DNA of 40,690 nt from Loigolactobacillus rennini DSM 20253 (GTDB lineage Bacteria > Bacillota > Bacilli > Lactobacillales > Lactobacillaceae): assembly GCF_001436505.1 (NCBI RefSeq), contig NZ_AYYI01000061.1, forward strand, positions 1 through 40,690, written 5' to 3'. The stretch's first letter is position 1; each line of letters starts with the position of its first letter. The notes below the pieces were generated by a model. That model ran no database searches and was not told the DNA's origin. It worked only from the letters and a program-made list of their open reading frames with translations. The position numbers and the translations under genes were made by a program. Shown piece after piece: positions 8,181-16,987 of the stretch.

Positions 8181-8615
8181 TTAGTCTCTAGCACGTTGTG
8201 CTTCACGATCCAAAAAATTTTGTAAAATCATCACTGCTGCCAATTTATCAATCACTTGCTTGCGCTTTTTTCTGGAAGCATCAGCTTGGTCAACTAGCAT
8301 CCGTTCAGCTTCAACTGTAGTTAAGCGCTCATCAATAAAATGGACTGGTAATGCAAATGTTGCGGTTAACAAACGGCCATAAGCCTGTGCTGCCTCTGCA
8401 CGGGGACCAATTGTATTATTCATATTTTTAGGCAAACCAACAACAAAATCTGTTACCGTATACTGATCAACCAGCGTTTTGACCCGTTCAATTCCAAACC
8501 GTTTTTGCGCTTCATCAATCTGAATAATTTCTAAGCCTTGTGCTGTCCAGCCAAACGGATCACTCACTGCGACACCAACGGTTTTAGAACCGACATCTAA
8601 TCCTAAATAACGCAT
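8181..8615 (-). CDS. ruvX: Holliday junction resolvase-like YqgF/RuvX
   Basis: A 144-residue RNase H-fold protein. [16 protein letters not shown] carries the first catalytic aspartate, [10 protein letters not shown] the central glycine motif, and [12 protein letters not shown] the acidic cluster; the C-terminal [12 protein letters not shown] helix is typical. The E. coli homologue processes the 5' end of pre-16S rRNA, and a junction resolvase role has also been proposed. The ATG at 8615 overlaps the ireB stop (TAATG) and has almost no ribosome binding site of its own, so coupling to ireB is likely. Confidence 0.93.
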   Translation of the reverse strand: MRYLGLDVGSKTVGVAVSDPFGWTAQGLEIIQIDEAQKRFGIERVKTLVDQYTVTDFVVGLPKNMNNTIGPRAEAAQAYGRLLTATFALPVHFIDERLTTVEAERMLVDQADASRKKRKQVIDKLAAVMILQNFLDREAQRARD

Positions 8616-8875
8616 TATTGCGCATCCCGATTAAGATAATGCCGCACTAGTTCTTCGATGATTTCGTCACGCTCATGTTTACGAATTAAATTACGCGCAT
8701 CGTTATACCGGGGAATATACGCTGGATCACCGGATAATAAATAACCAACAATTTGGTTAATCGGGTTATACCCTTTTTCTTCCAATGCTTGATAAACAGT
8801 TTCTAACGTTTGCTGCACATTTTTAGGCTGCTCGCGACCAAATTCAAAATTAACTGTTTTATCTGATGAACTCAC
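8615..8875 (-). CDS. ireB: IreB family regulatory phosphoprotein (UPF0297)
   Basis: An 86-residue protein with the near-invariant core [22 protein letters not shown] and [19 protein letters not shown]. In Enterococcus faecalis IreB is phosphorylated by the PASTA kinase IreK on two N-terminal threonines and negatively affects cephalosporin resistance. I chose the GTG at 8875, which gives [12 protein letters not shown] and aligns S4 and T7 with those sites. A GTG at 8884 would overlap the GAGG site. It heads ireB-ruvX-DUF1292 and has its own promoter just behind alaS. Confidence 0.9.
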   Translation of the reverse strand: MSSSDKTVNFEFGREQPKNVQQTLETVYQALEEKGYNPINQIVGYLLSGDPAYIPRYNDARNLIRKHERDEIIEELVRHYLNRDAQ

Positions 8876-8958
8876 CTCAAACACCTCATCCTTCTCACAA
8901 AAGCTTTATGTGCCTGATAATTAAGATTACCAAGTAAAGCGCTACGACTTCAAGATAC

Positions 8959-8987
8959 ATTCTACTAGAAAAGCGCACTAGTTACAA
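8959..8987 (-). promoter_or_regulatory. Promoter of the ireB-ruvX-DUF1292 operon
   Basis: On minus, TTGTAA (8987-8982), a 17-base spacer, and TAGAAT (8964-8959). It lies directly after the alaS stop. I see no good alaS terminator here, so some readthrough is possible. Confidence 0.7.
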
Positions 8988-8989
8988 TT

Positions 8990-11635
8990 TTATTTTTCTG
9001 CTAAAAACTGACTAGCTGCCTGCAATGCCGCTGGTAAGCCAGCTGGATTCTTACCACCAGCCTGAGCCATGTCTGGACGACCACCGCCGCCACCGCCAAC
9101 TTTTGCAGCAATTGCTTTAATCAAATCACCAGCTTTAATTCCTTTTGTAATCCCAGCTTTTGAGACAGCAGCAATTAAATTAACTTTTTTTCCACCAATG
9201 ACAGTTCCTAAAACTAAAACATCCGAAAGTTGTTCTTGTTTCCACTTATCTGCTAATTGTCGCAACTGTGTCATGTCCGCACCTTTTACTGGTGCGGCAA
9301 TTAAAGTAATGTCATTGATAGTTTGAACTTCTTGAAAAATATTTGCTGCTTGTTGCTGAGCAGTTTTGGCTTGTAGTTGTTCAATTTGTTTTTTGCTTTG
9401 CTTTAACTCAGTTTGTAATTGATCAACTTTGCTGACGACTTTTGACAATTGTGGTGCTTTAATCAAATCTGCAATTTGCTGCAACCATTGTTCTCGCTGC
9501 TGCAAATAATCAAAAGCTGCTTTAGAGGTGACCGCTTCAATCCGCCGTACACCAGCACCAATACCAGTTTCATTGGTAATCTTAAATAATCCTAACTCGG
9601 CCGTGTTTTTAGCGTGCGTGCCACCATCGAACTCACGTGAATAATCCCCAATTGAAACAACTCGTACTTGTTTACCATACTTTTCTTTGAAAATTGCAAT
9701 GGCACCCATCTTTTTAGCTGAATCAATGTCTGTAATTATCCAATTAATTGGCAGTGCAGCCCAAATTTTTTGATTAATAATCGTTTCTAATTGATTGAGT
9801 TGTTCTGGCGTTGTTTGTCCAGCGTGTGTAAAATCAAAGCGAAGATAATCTGGCTCCACTAAGGATCCGGCTTGGTGAACGTGTTCGCCCAACACATCGC
9901 GTAACGCTTGGTCCAACAAATGGGTTGCAGTATGATTACGCGAAACATCCCGCCGGAAAGTCGGATCAACTTTTAATTGATAAAATTGGCCCTTAACTAG
10001 CGGCGCTAAAACTTTAACTGTATGCAAATTTTGACCATTAGGAGCATGTTGTACATCAGTTACTCGGGCAACCAGATTGCTTTGATCATCTAAAATTTGA
10101 CCATGATCGGCAACTTGTCCACCCATTTCGGCATAAAATGGTGTTTCATCAAATATCAATTGTGCTTCACCAGTTTTAACTTGGGCCACTAATTGATCAT
10201 CTGCAACAATTAATTCCAGCTTTGCCTGCTTTTTAGTTAAGTGCTCCCAGCCAATAAACTTACTTGCAACTTTAACATCTAGTAAAAGACCATGTTGTAC
10301 GCCCATGCCATTATTTTGACTACGCGCAGCCCGAGCCCGTTGTTTTTGCTTTTGCATTTCTTCATTAAAACCAGCTTGGTCTACCGTTAAACCAGCATCA
10401 GCAGCATATTCTTTAGTCAACTCAAATGGAAAACCAAAAGTGTCAAACAGCATAAATACAGTCTTGCCAGTCAGTACATTTTGGTTAGCTTTTTTAGCAG
10501 CTTTAATCTGCTTATCCAATAATTTCAAGCCATCATTTAACGTGTGATTAAAGCGGTCTTCTTCAGCTTTAATTACTTTTGCAATGTAAGCTTTTTGCTT
10601 TAAGATTTCTGGGTAATAACTTGCCATAATTTTCCCGACAACAGGCACTAATTGATACAAAAATGGTTGATCGATTCCTAATTTTTTGCCATGGACCGTT
10701 GCACGCCGGATTAAACGCCGTAAAACATAACCACGCCCCACATTAGAAGGTAACGCACCATCTGAAATTGCGAAGGTCACTGCACGCGCATGGTCAGCAA
10801 TTACCTTAAATGACACATCTGTTTGCCGATTTTTACCATAATGCTTATTTGCACTTAATTTTTCTGTTGCCTGAATAATTGGCAAGAACAAATCTGTTTC
10901 AAAATTTGTTTTAGTCTGCTGTACAACTGACACTAAACGTTCCAATCCCATGCCAGTATCAATGTTTTTATGTGGTAAAGGTGCGTAAGTGCCATCTGGT
11001 TTATGGTTGAATTCAGAGAACACAATGTTCCAAACTTCTAAATAGCGTTCATTTTCACCACCAGGATAATTTTCAGGATCATCTGGTGCAACATTATTAA
11101 ATGCTTGTCCACGATCATAAAAAATCTCTGAGTCTGGGCCACTAGGGCCTTCCCCGATGTCCCAAAAATTGCCTTCATCTTCTAAAATATGATCCGATTG
11201 AACGCCTGCTTGCTGCCAAAGCTTTTTAGCTGCTGTGTCCTTAGGATACACGGTTACGTAGAGCTTTTCCGGATCAAAAGCCATCCATTTTGGACTGGTC
11301 ATAAATTCCCAGGCCCAGTTGATCGCTTCTTTTTTAAAATAATCACCAACTGAAAAATTACCTAACATTTCAAATAGCGTTTGATGACGTGCTGTTTTAC
11401 CAACATTTTCAATATCATTAGTCCGAATACTCTTTTGCGAACTGGCTAAGCGTGGATTCTTCGGGACTACCCGACCTTCAAAATATTTCTTCATCGTTGC
11501 AACACCAGAATTAATCCACAACAAAGTGGGATCAGCTTCTGGAATCAACGAGGCAGAAGGCTCAATGGAATGTCCCTTTTCTTTAAAGAAATCAAGAAAC
11601 ATTTGCCGAATTTGACTACTACTTAACTTTTTCAT
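8990..11635 (-). CDS. alaS: Alanyl-tRNA synthetase
   Basis: Charges tRNA-Ala in the cytoplasm. The 881 residues contain the class II catalytic core (FFKEKGH, WINSGVATMKKYF, FEMLGNFSVGDYFK), the editing domain with the zinc-site HTATHLLDQALR, and FDGGTHAKNTAELGLF, then a coiled coil and the glycine-rich C-Ala domain (AKVGGGGGGRPDMAQAGG). The ATG at 11635 has AAGGGGTC upstream. Expression is set by the T-box leader before it. Full length, with nothing missing. Confidence 0.98.
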   Translation of the reverse strand: MKKLSSSQIRQMFLDFFKEKGHSIEPSASLIPEADPTLLWINSGVATMKKYFEGRVVPKNPRLASSQKSIRTNDIENVGKTARHQTLFEMLGNFSVGDYFKKEAINWAWEFMTSPKWMAFDPEKLYVTVYPKDTAAKKLWQQAGVQSDHILEDEGNFWDIGEGPSGPDSEIFYDRGQAFNNVAPDDPENYPGGENERYLEVWNIVFSEFNHKPDGTYAPLPHKNIDTGMGLERLVSVVQQTKTNFETDLFLPIIQATEKLSANKHYGKNRQTDVSFKVIADHARAVTFAISDGALPSNVGRGYVLRRLIRRATVHGKKLGIDQPFLYQLVPVVGKIMASYYPEILKQKAYIAKVIKAEEDRFNHTLNDGLKLLDKQIKAAKKANQNVLTGKTVFMLFDTFGFPFELTKEYAADAGLTVDQAGFNEEMQKQKQRARAARSQNNGMGVQHGLLLDVKVASKFIGWEHLTKKQAKLELIVADDQLVAQVKTGEAQLIFDETPFYAEMGGQVADHGQILDDQSNLVARVTDVQHAPNGQNLHTVKVLAPLVKGQFYQLKVDPTFRRDVSRNHTATHLLDQALRDVLGEHVHQAGSLVEPDYLRFDFTHAGQTTPEQLNQLETIINQKIWAALPINWIITDIDSAKKMGAIAIFKEKYGKQVRVVSIGDYSREFDGGTHAKNTAELGLFKITNETGIGAGVRRIEAVTSKAAFDYLQQREQWLQQIADLIKAPQLSKVVSKVDQLQTELKQSKKQIEQLQAKTAQQQAANIFQEVQTINDITLIAAPVKGADMTQLRQLADKWKQEQLSDVLVLGTVIGGKKVNLIAAVSKAGITKGIKAGDLIKAIAAKVGGGGGGRPDMAQAGGKNPAGLPAALQAASQFLAEK

Positions 11636-11672
11636 GTGTGACCCCTTTTTCTTGATACAACAAAATTAATAT

Positions 11673-11877
11673 AAAAAACACCGCTGCCACTCAAGGACGC
11701 CTTAGCGCGGTACCACCTTGATTGCAACGATGTCTCGTTTCCTCTTAAACTCGATAACGCAGAGTTTGCGATCGCAACCGGTAGCATCAGCGGCACCAGC
11801 AACAATGTGCTCACAGTCAAAGGCACATTTCCCTGCAGAAGCTAAATCACCACGATATATCCGGTCTGATGTTTTCT
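11673..11877 (-). promoter_or_regulatory. T-box riboswitch, alanine specific
   Basis: The minus-strand leader before alaS holds the T-box core GGTGGTACCGCG (11717-11706). Its TGGT can pair with an ACCA tRNA 3' end. Stem I is closed by ACCGG with CCGGT, and the specifier candidate is GCT (11785-11783), an alanine codon, followed by the usual purine. The terminator alternative is ACCGC with GCGGT enclosing CTAAGG/CCTTGAG, then six T residues at 11678-11673. Uncharged tRNA-Ala should favour the antiterminator and raise alaS transcription. Confidence 0.93.
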
Positions 11878-11883
11878 GAAATC

Positions 11884-11912
11884 ATTATAGCGAGCCAGCA
11901 ACAGACTGTCAA
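11884..11912 (-). promoter_or_regulatory. Consensus sigma-A promoter of alaS
   Basis: On minus, TTGACA (11912-11907), a 17-base spacer, and TATAAT (11889-11884). Both hexamers match consensus exactly. The leader starts near 11877, just ahead of T-box stem I, so the T-box is the likely point of control. Confidence 0.92.
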
Positions 11913-11951
11913 CTGCTTAGGCCCCTGGACTACCTACCAAGGCAAAGCTTA

Positions 11952-13292
11952 CTAGCGTTTATTTTTACGCCGCTGTTCTTGCAAACTTTGACGGTGTTGC
12001 CGCCGCTGCTTTTGCTGGCTATCTTTTTTGATTGCACTATGAATGCGTTTTTTATAACCTGGTTTATGCTGCTTTTTTTGCTTTTTAACCATTCCCACCA
12101 TATCTGGTGACAATGTCTTTTTCGTTTGTTGTCGTTTAAACCGCCGATTACGGTCATAGCCATCGACCAATTGCCCTCCTTTCAACCGTTTGGGTTGGAA
12201 AGTGATGCCTAATTTCTCAAGATCAGCAATGGCCCCTTCTTGTCCAGGCTCATAAATGGTAATGGCAATCCCAGATAAACCATTACGGCCAGTACGACCA
12301 ACTCGGTGAATGAAAAATTCCTGATCCTTTGGCAATTCCGTGTTGATCACGTGAGAAATGCCTTGAATATCGATCCCACGTGCTGCCAAATCCGTTGCCA
12401 CAATGTATTGAAACTCTAAATGTTTAATCTGACGCATTGTTCTTTTACGTTCTCGTGGTGTCAGTTCACCAGAAATTTTAGCCACTTTAAGTCCTTGAGT
12501 GCTTAAATAATCCGCAATTTCGTCAACCCGCTGTTTAGTGTTGGCAAAAATCAACTCTAAATATGGATTAGTGCTTTTAGCTAGCCGGTAAATCAAATGG
12601 TTCTTATCCCGACCGCGCGTGGAAATTAGCCAATTTTTAATGGTGGGGCTGATCACCGAAGCGGGTTTTAATTTTTCAACCACCGGATGTTTCATATATT
12701 TACGTAAAAATGGCTCTAACTTTTGCGGGATAGTCGCTGAAAATACGAGCATCTGCAATTCCTCAGAAAAAGTTGCAGCAATTTTATCAACTTCATTTAA
12801 AAAGCCCATGTCCATTGTCATGTCTGCTTCATCCACAACAAAGGTCGTCGCAGTAAAACTTTTTAATGCCTGACTATTAATTAAATCTAAAATTCGTCCT
12901 GGTGTCCCAATTACAATTTGTGGCTGATGATGATGTAGTTTATCAACTTGGCGTTGTTTATCCGTACCACCCACATAACAATGGACATGAATCGCATCAG
13001 GACTAAAATCAGCAATTTGCTTAGCCGCTTGATAAAGTTGTGTTGCTAATTCCCGACTAGGAGCTGTAATTACTACCTGAACTGCTTCATTTTTAGGGTC
13101 AAGACGATTGAAAATGGGCAGTAAGAAAGCGTGGGTTTTCCCACTACCAGTTTCTGACTGACCGATAACACTTTTACCTGCCATAACTAAAGGAATTAAT
13201 TTTTGTTGAATCGGAGTCGGTTGTCGAAAATGTTGTTTGTCTAGTGCCTGCAAAATGTACGGCTTTAACTTAAATGCTTTAAATGTTGTCAT
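11952..13292 (-). CDS. cshB: DEAD-box RNA helicase, CshB-like
   Basis: A 446-residue ATP-dependent RNA helicase. In order: Q motif (PTPIQQKLIP), Walker A SETGSGKT, PSRELATQ, TPGRIL, the DEAD box (VVDEADMTMDMGF), SAT, then the second RecA lobe with ATDLAARGIDI and HRVGRTGRNG. A lysine- and glutamine-rich tail of about 50 residues follows, ending QEQRRKNKR, as in CshB/YqfR-type helicases of cold adaptation and RNA turnover. The ATG at 13292 has GAGGTTATT upstream and lies 11 bases after the DHH gene, giving a ytoI-DHH-helicase operon. CshB rather than CshA is an inference from size and tail. Confidence 0.9.
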   Translation of the reverse strand: MTTFKAFKLKPYILQALDKQHFRQPTPIQQKLIPLVMAGKSVIGQSETGSGKTHAFLLPIFNRLDPKNEAVQVVITAPSRELATQLYQAAKQIADFSPDAIHVHCYVGGTDKQRQVDKLHHHQPQIVIGTPGRILDLINSQALKSFTATTFVVDEADMTMDMGFLNEVDKIAATFSEELQMLVFSATIPQKLEPFLRKYMKHPVVEKLKPASVISPTIKNWLISTRGRDKNHLIYRLAKSTNPYLELIFANTKQRVDEIADYLSTQGLKVAKISGELTPRERKRTMRQIKHLEFQYIVATDLAARGIDIQGISHVINTELPKDQEFFIHRVGRTGRNGLSGIAITIYEPGQEGAIADLEKLGITFQPKRLKGGQLVDGYDRNRRFKRQQTKKTLSPDMVGMVKKQKKQHKPGYKKRIHSAIKKDSQQKQRRQHRQSLQEQRRKNKR

Positions 13293-13303
13293 AATAACCT
13301 CTT

Positions 13304-14257
13304 TTATTTACTCTTTTGCACAATTTGATCAAGCTGATGAATGATAGTTTCAATCTCGGTTTGACTGTAAGCACGAGCACCACTCGCCAATTCATGGCCC
13401 CCGCCTGCATGGGCTTTTGCTAACTGATTGATCACTGGTGCGTTTGAACGCAAATGTACCCGGTAATTATCGGGCGCTTGTTCAACAAAAATGCTCCAAG
13501 CGCTAACCCCAGAAATACGCCCTGGTAGCGACACAATAGCATGCGCTTGCGCAACACTGATTTGCAACTTGTTTAAAGTGTCAGCGGTCAAAACAATGTA
13601 AGCCGCACCACTAGGCAAAATCGTGATGTTTTGTAACACATAGGCCGACAAACGCGCTTGTTGCGGTGATAACGTATTTAATTGTTGGTTAATCTGCGTT
13701 GGATCAAAATCAGCCTTAACTAATTCAGCAGCAACATTTAGCGTATGCGCGCTAGTATTAGCATACATGAATCGACCGGTATCCCCCACAATGCCTGCAT
13801 ACAATAAACGGGCTGCACTAGCTGGTAATTGCCAATCAGCAGCTGCTTGTAGTAAGTCAAAAATTAATTCTGAGGTGCTGGACGCTTGTGGGTCCACTAA
13901 CTGAACATCACCATAGGCATCATCGTTAGGATGGTGGTCAATTTTAATCAATTTTTCACCCGTATTAAACCGTTGATCATCGATCCTAGGGGTATTAGCC
14001 GTATCTGTCACAATGACCAAAGCACCTTGATAAGTTTGGTCTGTAATCTGATCCATTTGGTTAAGCCAATCTAAATCAGCAGTGGGGTGACCAACAACGT
14101 AAACTTTTTTGTCAGGAAAATTAGCCCGAATAATTTCCGCCAGACCACCTTGGGCTCCAAGTGCATCTGGATCCGCATTTTCGTGACGATGAATGATAAT
14201 CACATTAAATTGTTGAATTTGTTGAATGATTTGCTGTTGCTGTGCATTTTTTTGCAT
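13304..14257 (-). CDS. DHH/DHHA1 phosphoesterase, NrnA-like
   Basis: A 317-residue manganese-dependent phosphoesterase. Motif I is HRHENADPDALG (D29 and D31 are metal ligands), motif II VTDTANTPRI, the DHH signature IDHHPND (D107-H109), and the DHHA1 end has GGGHELASGA. NrnA (YtqI) in B. subtilis degrades nano-RNAs and pAp; related proteins hydrolyse pApA from c-di-AMP. The start at ATG 14257 has GGGGGAAA upstream and lies two bases after the ytoI stop. A TTG at 14293 would add 12 residues without a binding site. The ytoI neighbour supports the YtqI/NrnA assignment over GdpP, which carries extra membrane domains. Confidence 0.9.
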   Translation of the reverse strand: MQKNAQQQQIIQQIQQFNVIIIHRHENADPDALGAQGGLAEIIRANFPDKKVYVVGHPTADLDWLNQMDQITDQTYQGALVIVTDTANTPRIDDQRFNTGEKLIKIDHHPNDDAYGDVQLVDPQASSTSELIFDLLQAAADWQLPASAARLLYAGIVGDTGRFMYANTSAHTLNVAAELVKADFDPTQINQQLNTLSPQQARLSAYVLQNITILPSGAAYIVLTADTLNKLQISVAQAHAIVSLPGRISGVSAWSIFVEQAPDNYRVHLRSNAPVINQLAKAHAGGGHELASGARAYSQTEIETIIHQLDQIVQKSK

Positions 14258-14259
14258 GG

Positions 14260-15573
14260 TTATTTCCCCCGGTATCCTTCCAAAAGTTGACAAATTACAA
14301 TTGCTTTAGCTACTAAACCGCCTGCTTGATGAATGTTGACATCTAACTTAGCAGAGTGTCGGCCGCTTTCCATTACTAGTGGCGTAATGGTTAATTTTGT
14401 GTCCAATTGAATGAGGCGCAAATAATGCAAGTCGACTTGATCAATGGTCGCTTGGCGTTTTAATTTGGCAACTGTTAAACGTTGACAAGCACTCACAACT
14501 AGTTCGCTGAGTACACCTAATGAAATTGTCCCAATCTGGTTAATCATCTGCGGTGTCACCACAGTTTGAAACATACCTGGATTGACCTCATTCATTTTAC
14601 TAACCATTTGATCAGAAAATGTATCTTGTAGTTTTAGCGTCCCATGGCCTTCATCTAAAGCTGCCATTACATCTTGACGACTGACAATTCCTAGCAGGTG
14701 TAACCGCCGATCAACAACTGGAATTAATTCATAACCATCGTAAACCATCATGTGGCTAACGCTAGCTAAACTTGTAGACTCCGTTACACTTGCAGGTGTC
14801 GGTGTCATGACTTTATCTAATGTGGTCTGTCCACTGTAATCTAAAATATCTTTGCTAGTCACAATACCTACCAGCTGCTGGCTTTGTGTAATGACAGGGA
14901 AGCGTGAATGACTAGTCTGGCGGTTAAGTCGCTTATAATCGGCAACCGTTTGACGACTATATAAAAAACGGGTTTGTGAAACTGGAATATAAATATCTGC
15001 TACTGTTGCGATTTTATGCTTAATGGCCTGATCTGCCAAGGCTCGGTTAATCAAAGTCGCCACTGTATAAGTATCAAATGGCGTCATTAAAACAGGCAGC
15101 GCTTTTTGATCCGCTAGTTGAATGATCTCCGGTGCTGCACCTAAATCCCCAGTAATCAATACGGCAGCATCATGTTCCAATGCTAAGCGTTGGATTTCTT
15201 TTCGGTTACCCACGATTAAAAGGGAATTTTGTGTAATGTAAGGGACCATTCGATCACCGGTCATTGCACCAATTAAAAAGCGATGCAAACTTTTACCTAA
15301 ACCAGCTTTACCACCTAAAACAACCCCATTTATTATTTGTAATAAAGCATGATAAGTTAAAGTTTCAATTTGAGCAGCAGGAATTTGATCAATTCGAATG
15401 GTGCCAACACGCTCAATAGTCGAAACTAAACCGCGCGTTTCAGCCGTCTTAATTGCTTGATAGGCAGTACCTTCGCTAATTGAAAGTTCTCGTGCTAATC
15501 CGCGAACAGAAATTTTCTTACCAATCGGTAATTTTTTGATGTAGCGTACGCCTTTTTCCCGTTTTGATGCCAT
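14260..15573 (-). CDS. YtoI-like regulator: HTH, DRTGG, CBS pair, hotdog
   Basis: The 437-residue protein has an N-terminal winged-helix-like segment (ISVRGLARELSISEGTAYQAIK, about residues 20-45), a DRTGG-type domain (about 70-180), two CBS motifs (about 190-305, with VGIVTSKDIL and LGIVSRQDVM) and a C-terminal hotdog-like fold. B. subtilis YtoI has this domain order and neighbours ytqI, as here. Ligand and targets are unknown; CBS pairs commonly bind adenine nucleotides. The ATG at 15573 follows GGAGG with seven-base spacing; an ATG at 15600 has no site. It is first in its operon, behind a clear promoter. Confidence 0.88.
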   Translation of the reverse strand: MASKREKGVRYIKKLPIGKKISVRGLARELSISEGTAYQAIKTAETRGLVSTIERVGTIRIDQIPAAQIETLTYHALLQIINGVVLGGKAGLGKSLHRFLIGAMTGDRMVPYITQNSLLIVGNRKEIQRLALEHDAAVLITGDLGAAPEIIQLADQKALPVLMTPFDTYTVATLINRALADQAIKHKIATVADIYIPVSQTRFLYSRQTVADYKRLNRQTSHSRFPVITQSQQLVGIVTSKDILDYSGQTTLDKVMTPTPASVTESTSLASVSHMMVYDGYELIPVVDRRLHLLGIVSRQDVMAALDEGHGTLKLQDTFSDQMVSKMNEVNPGMFQTVVTPQMINQIGTISLGVLSELVVSACQRLTVAKLKRQATIDQVDLHYLRLIQLDTKLTITPLVMESGRHSAKLDVNIHQAGGLVAKAIVICQLLEGYRGK

Positions 15574-15618
15574 GAATTTTCCTCCATCACTTGTGACCAT
15601 CCACGTTAGTCGAATCTC

Positions 15619-15647
15619 AGTATACTGGTTTTAACTTTAAATTACAA
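15619..15647 (-). promoter_or_regulatory. Promoter of the ytoI-DHH-helicase operon
   Basis: On minus, TTGTAA (15647-15642), 17 bases, TATACT (15624-15619). It lies just after the dinB stop. Confidence 0.72.
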
Positions 15648-15654
15648 AGCAAGC

Positions 15655-16791
15655 TTAACGCTGGTTTGATGATTTAAACAACGGTAGACGAATTTCTTCA
15701 AACGCAATGGGATTTAACGTTGTAAGTGTAATTCCTAATAATCTGATTCCCTTGCTCAGATCACCGCTATCTTGCCACAGTTGCTGTGCATAACGATTAA
15801 TTGACCTTTCATCAGCAATGTAATCATTTAAGGTTAATCGCTTGGTCACCGTTTCAAAATCCCGATTACGGGTTTTTAAAACAATCGTTTTACCATGTAA
15901 CTGTGCTTTAGCTAAATTAGCAGCAACCCCTTTGGCCAAACGGCGCAATTCAGCTTGGACCTGTTCTTCAGTCATTAATGGCTGCCCAAAGGTTTCCTCA
16001 CGGCCAACTGATTTACGCTGCCGCTGATATTCCACCGGCCGTAAATCTACGCCATGTGCGTGCCGATACAATTGATCTCCCATTTTACCAAAGCGTTGAA
16101 TCAAAGTCAGTTCCGTTAATTTTTGTAAATCAGCACCGGTATAAATATCTAATTCGTGTAATTTCGGAACCGTTTTCTTCCCCACACCATGAAATTTTTC
16201 AATGGGAAGATCATGTAAAAACGCTAAAGCTTGTTTAGGCATAATTACGGTTGTCCCCGCTGGCTTACGGTAATCTGATGCCATTTTAGCCAAAAATTTA
16301 TTGTAGGAGATACCAGTAGAACTGGTTAACTGTGTTAATTGTTTAATTTGTTTTTGAATGCGCCGGGCCAACATTACGGCACTAGCCAGATCAGCTTTAT
16401 TTGCTGTAACATCCAGATAAGCTTCATCTAAGGCAACATATTCGATAACATCAGTATATTGTTTAAAAATTTGGTGAACTTGTTGCGAAACTTGCCGGTA
16501 AAGCGTAAAATCCGGCCGTTTAAAAATTGCTTTAGGGCAAAGCGCCAGTGCTTTTTGTGCAGCCATTGCCGAGTGAACGCCAAAGCGGCGCGCCGAATAA
16601 TTAGCTGTTGTCACCACCCCTTTACCACCAGTATCACTAGGGTCCCGAGCGATGATCAAAGGCTTCCCGACAAATTCTGGATGCTCCCGTTCCTCAATGG
16701 ATGCATAAAAAGCATCCATATCAACATGAATAATCTTGCGCGAAAAATCATTGGTTAACGGAATTTGTAAAAGACCTAAGTTTGCCGTCAT
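15655..16791 (-). CDS. dinB: DNA polymerase IV (Y family)
   Basis: A 378-residue error-prone translesion polymerase. Catalytic residues are D24 in IIHVDMDAFYASIE and the D122-E123 pair in LDEAYLD; the usual serine before LDE is alanine here. The fingers motif TTANYSARRFGVHSAM, the HhH thumb (FHGVGKKTVPKL) and a little-finger domain follow. The C-terminal RLPLF may serve as a sliding-clamp motif. The ATG at 16791 has AAGGGGG upstream; the longer upstream frame crosses the promoter and is not coding. A candidate SOS box lies within the promoter, fitting damage induction. Confidence 0.95.
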   Translation of the reverse strand: MTANLGLLQIPLTNDFSRKIIHVDMDAFYASIEEREHPEFVGKPLIIARDPSDTGGKGVVTTANYSARRFGVHSAMAAQKALALCPKAIFKRPDFTLYRQVSQQVHQIFKQYTDVIEYVALDEAYLDVTANKADLASAVMLARRIQKQIKQLTQLTSSTGISYNKFLAKMASDYRKPAGTTVIMPKQALAFLHDLPIEKFHGVGKKTVPKLHELDIYTGADLQKLTELTLIQRFGKMGDQLYRHAHGVDLRPVEYQRQRKSVGREETFGQPLMTEEQVQAELRRLAKGVAANLAKAQLHGKTIVLKTRNRDFETVTKRLTLNDYIADERSINRYAQQLWQDSGDLSKGIRLLGITLTTLNPIAFEEIRLPLFKSSNQR

Positions 16792-16819
16792 ACTGGCACC
16801 CCCTTTTACATTTAACTTC

Positions 16820-16845
16820 ATTATAACGCAAGGAACATGCATTCG
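16820..16845 (-). promoter_or_regulatory. dinB promoter with candidate LexA (SOS) box
   Basis: On minus, TATAAT (16825-16820) is preceded by CGAATGCATGTTCC (16845-16832). The latter matches the Gram-positive SOS consensus CGAAC-N4-GTTCG except for one base in each half-site. Its place just upstream of the -10 suits repression. Confidence 0.65.
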
Positions 16846-16873
16846 CCTACCAGCGGCAGAACTCACTAGACAC

Positions 16874-16913
16874 AAAAAAACAGTGAATAATTCTTTATCT
16901 GAACCATTCACTG
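16874..16913 (-). terminator. Terminator after zwf
   Basis: On minus, CAGTGAAT (16913-16906) pairs with ATTCACTG (16888-16881) and is followed by seven T residues (16880-16874). It insulates dinB from zwf. Confidence 0.88.
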
Positions 16914-16987
16914 CTTTTAACACTATTAAATGCGATTAAATTAAAAATAACTTGGCCAAATCTTTTCCTCAAAGTTGGCGCATTAAT

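Noticed and set aside
11632-11826. 64-codon frame upstream of alaS
   Set aside because: It lies within the T-box leader; its open frame is a by-product of the RNA structure and it has no binding site.
16792-16923. N-terminal extension of DinB by 44 residues
   Set aside because: It would cross the -10, the SOS-like box and the zwf terminator; the ATG at 16791 has its own strong site.
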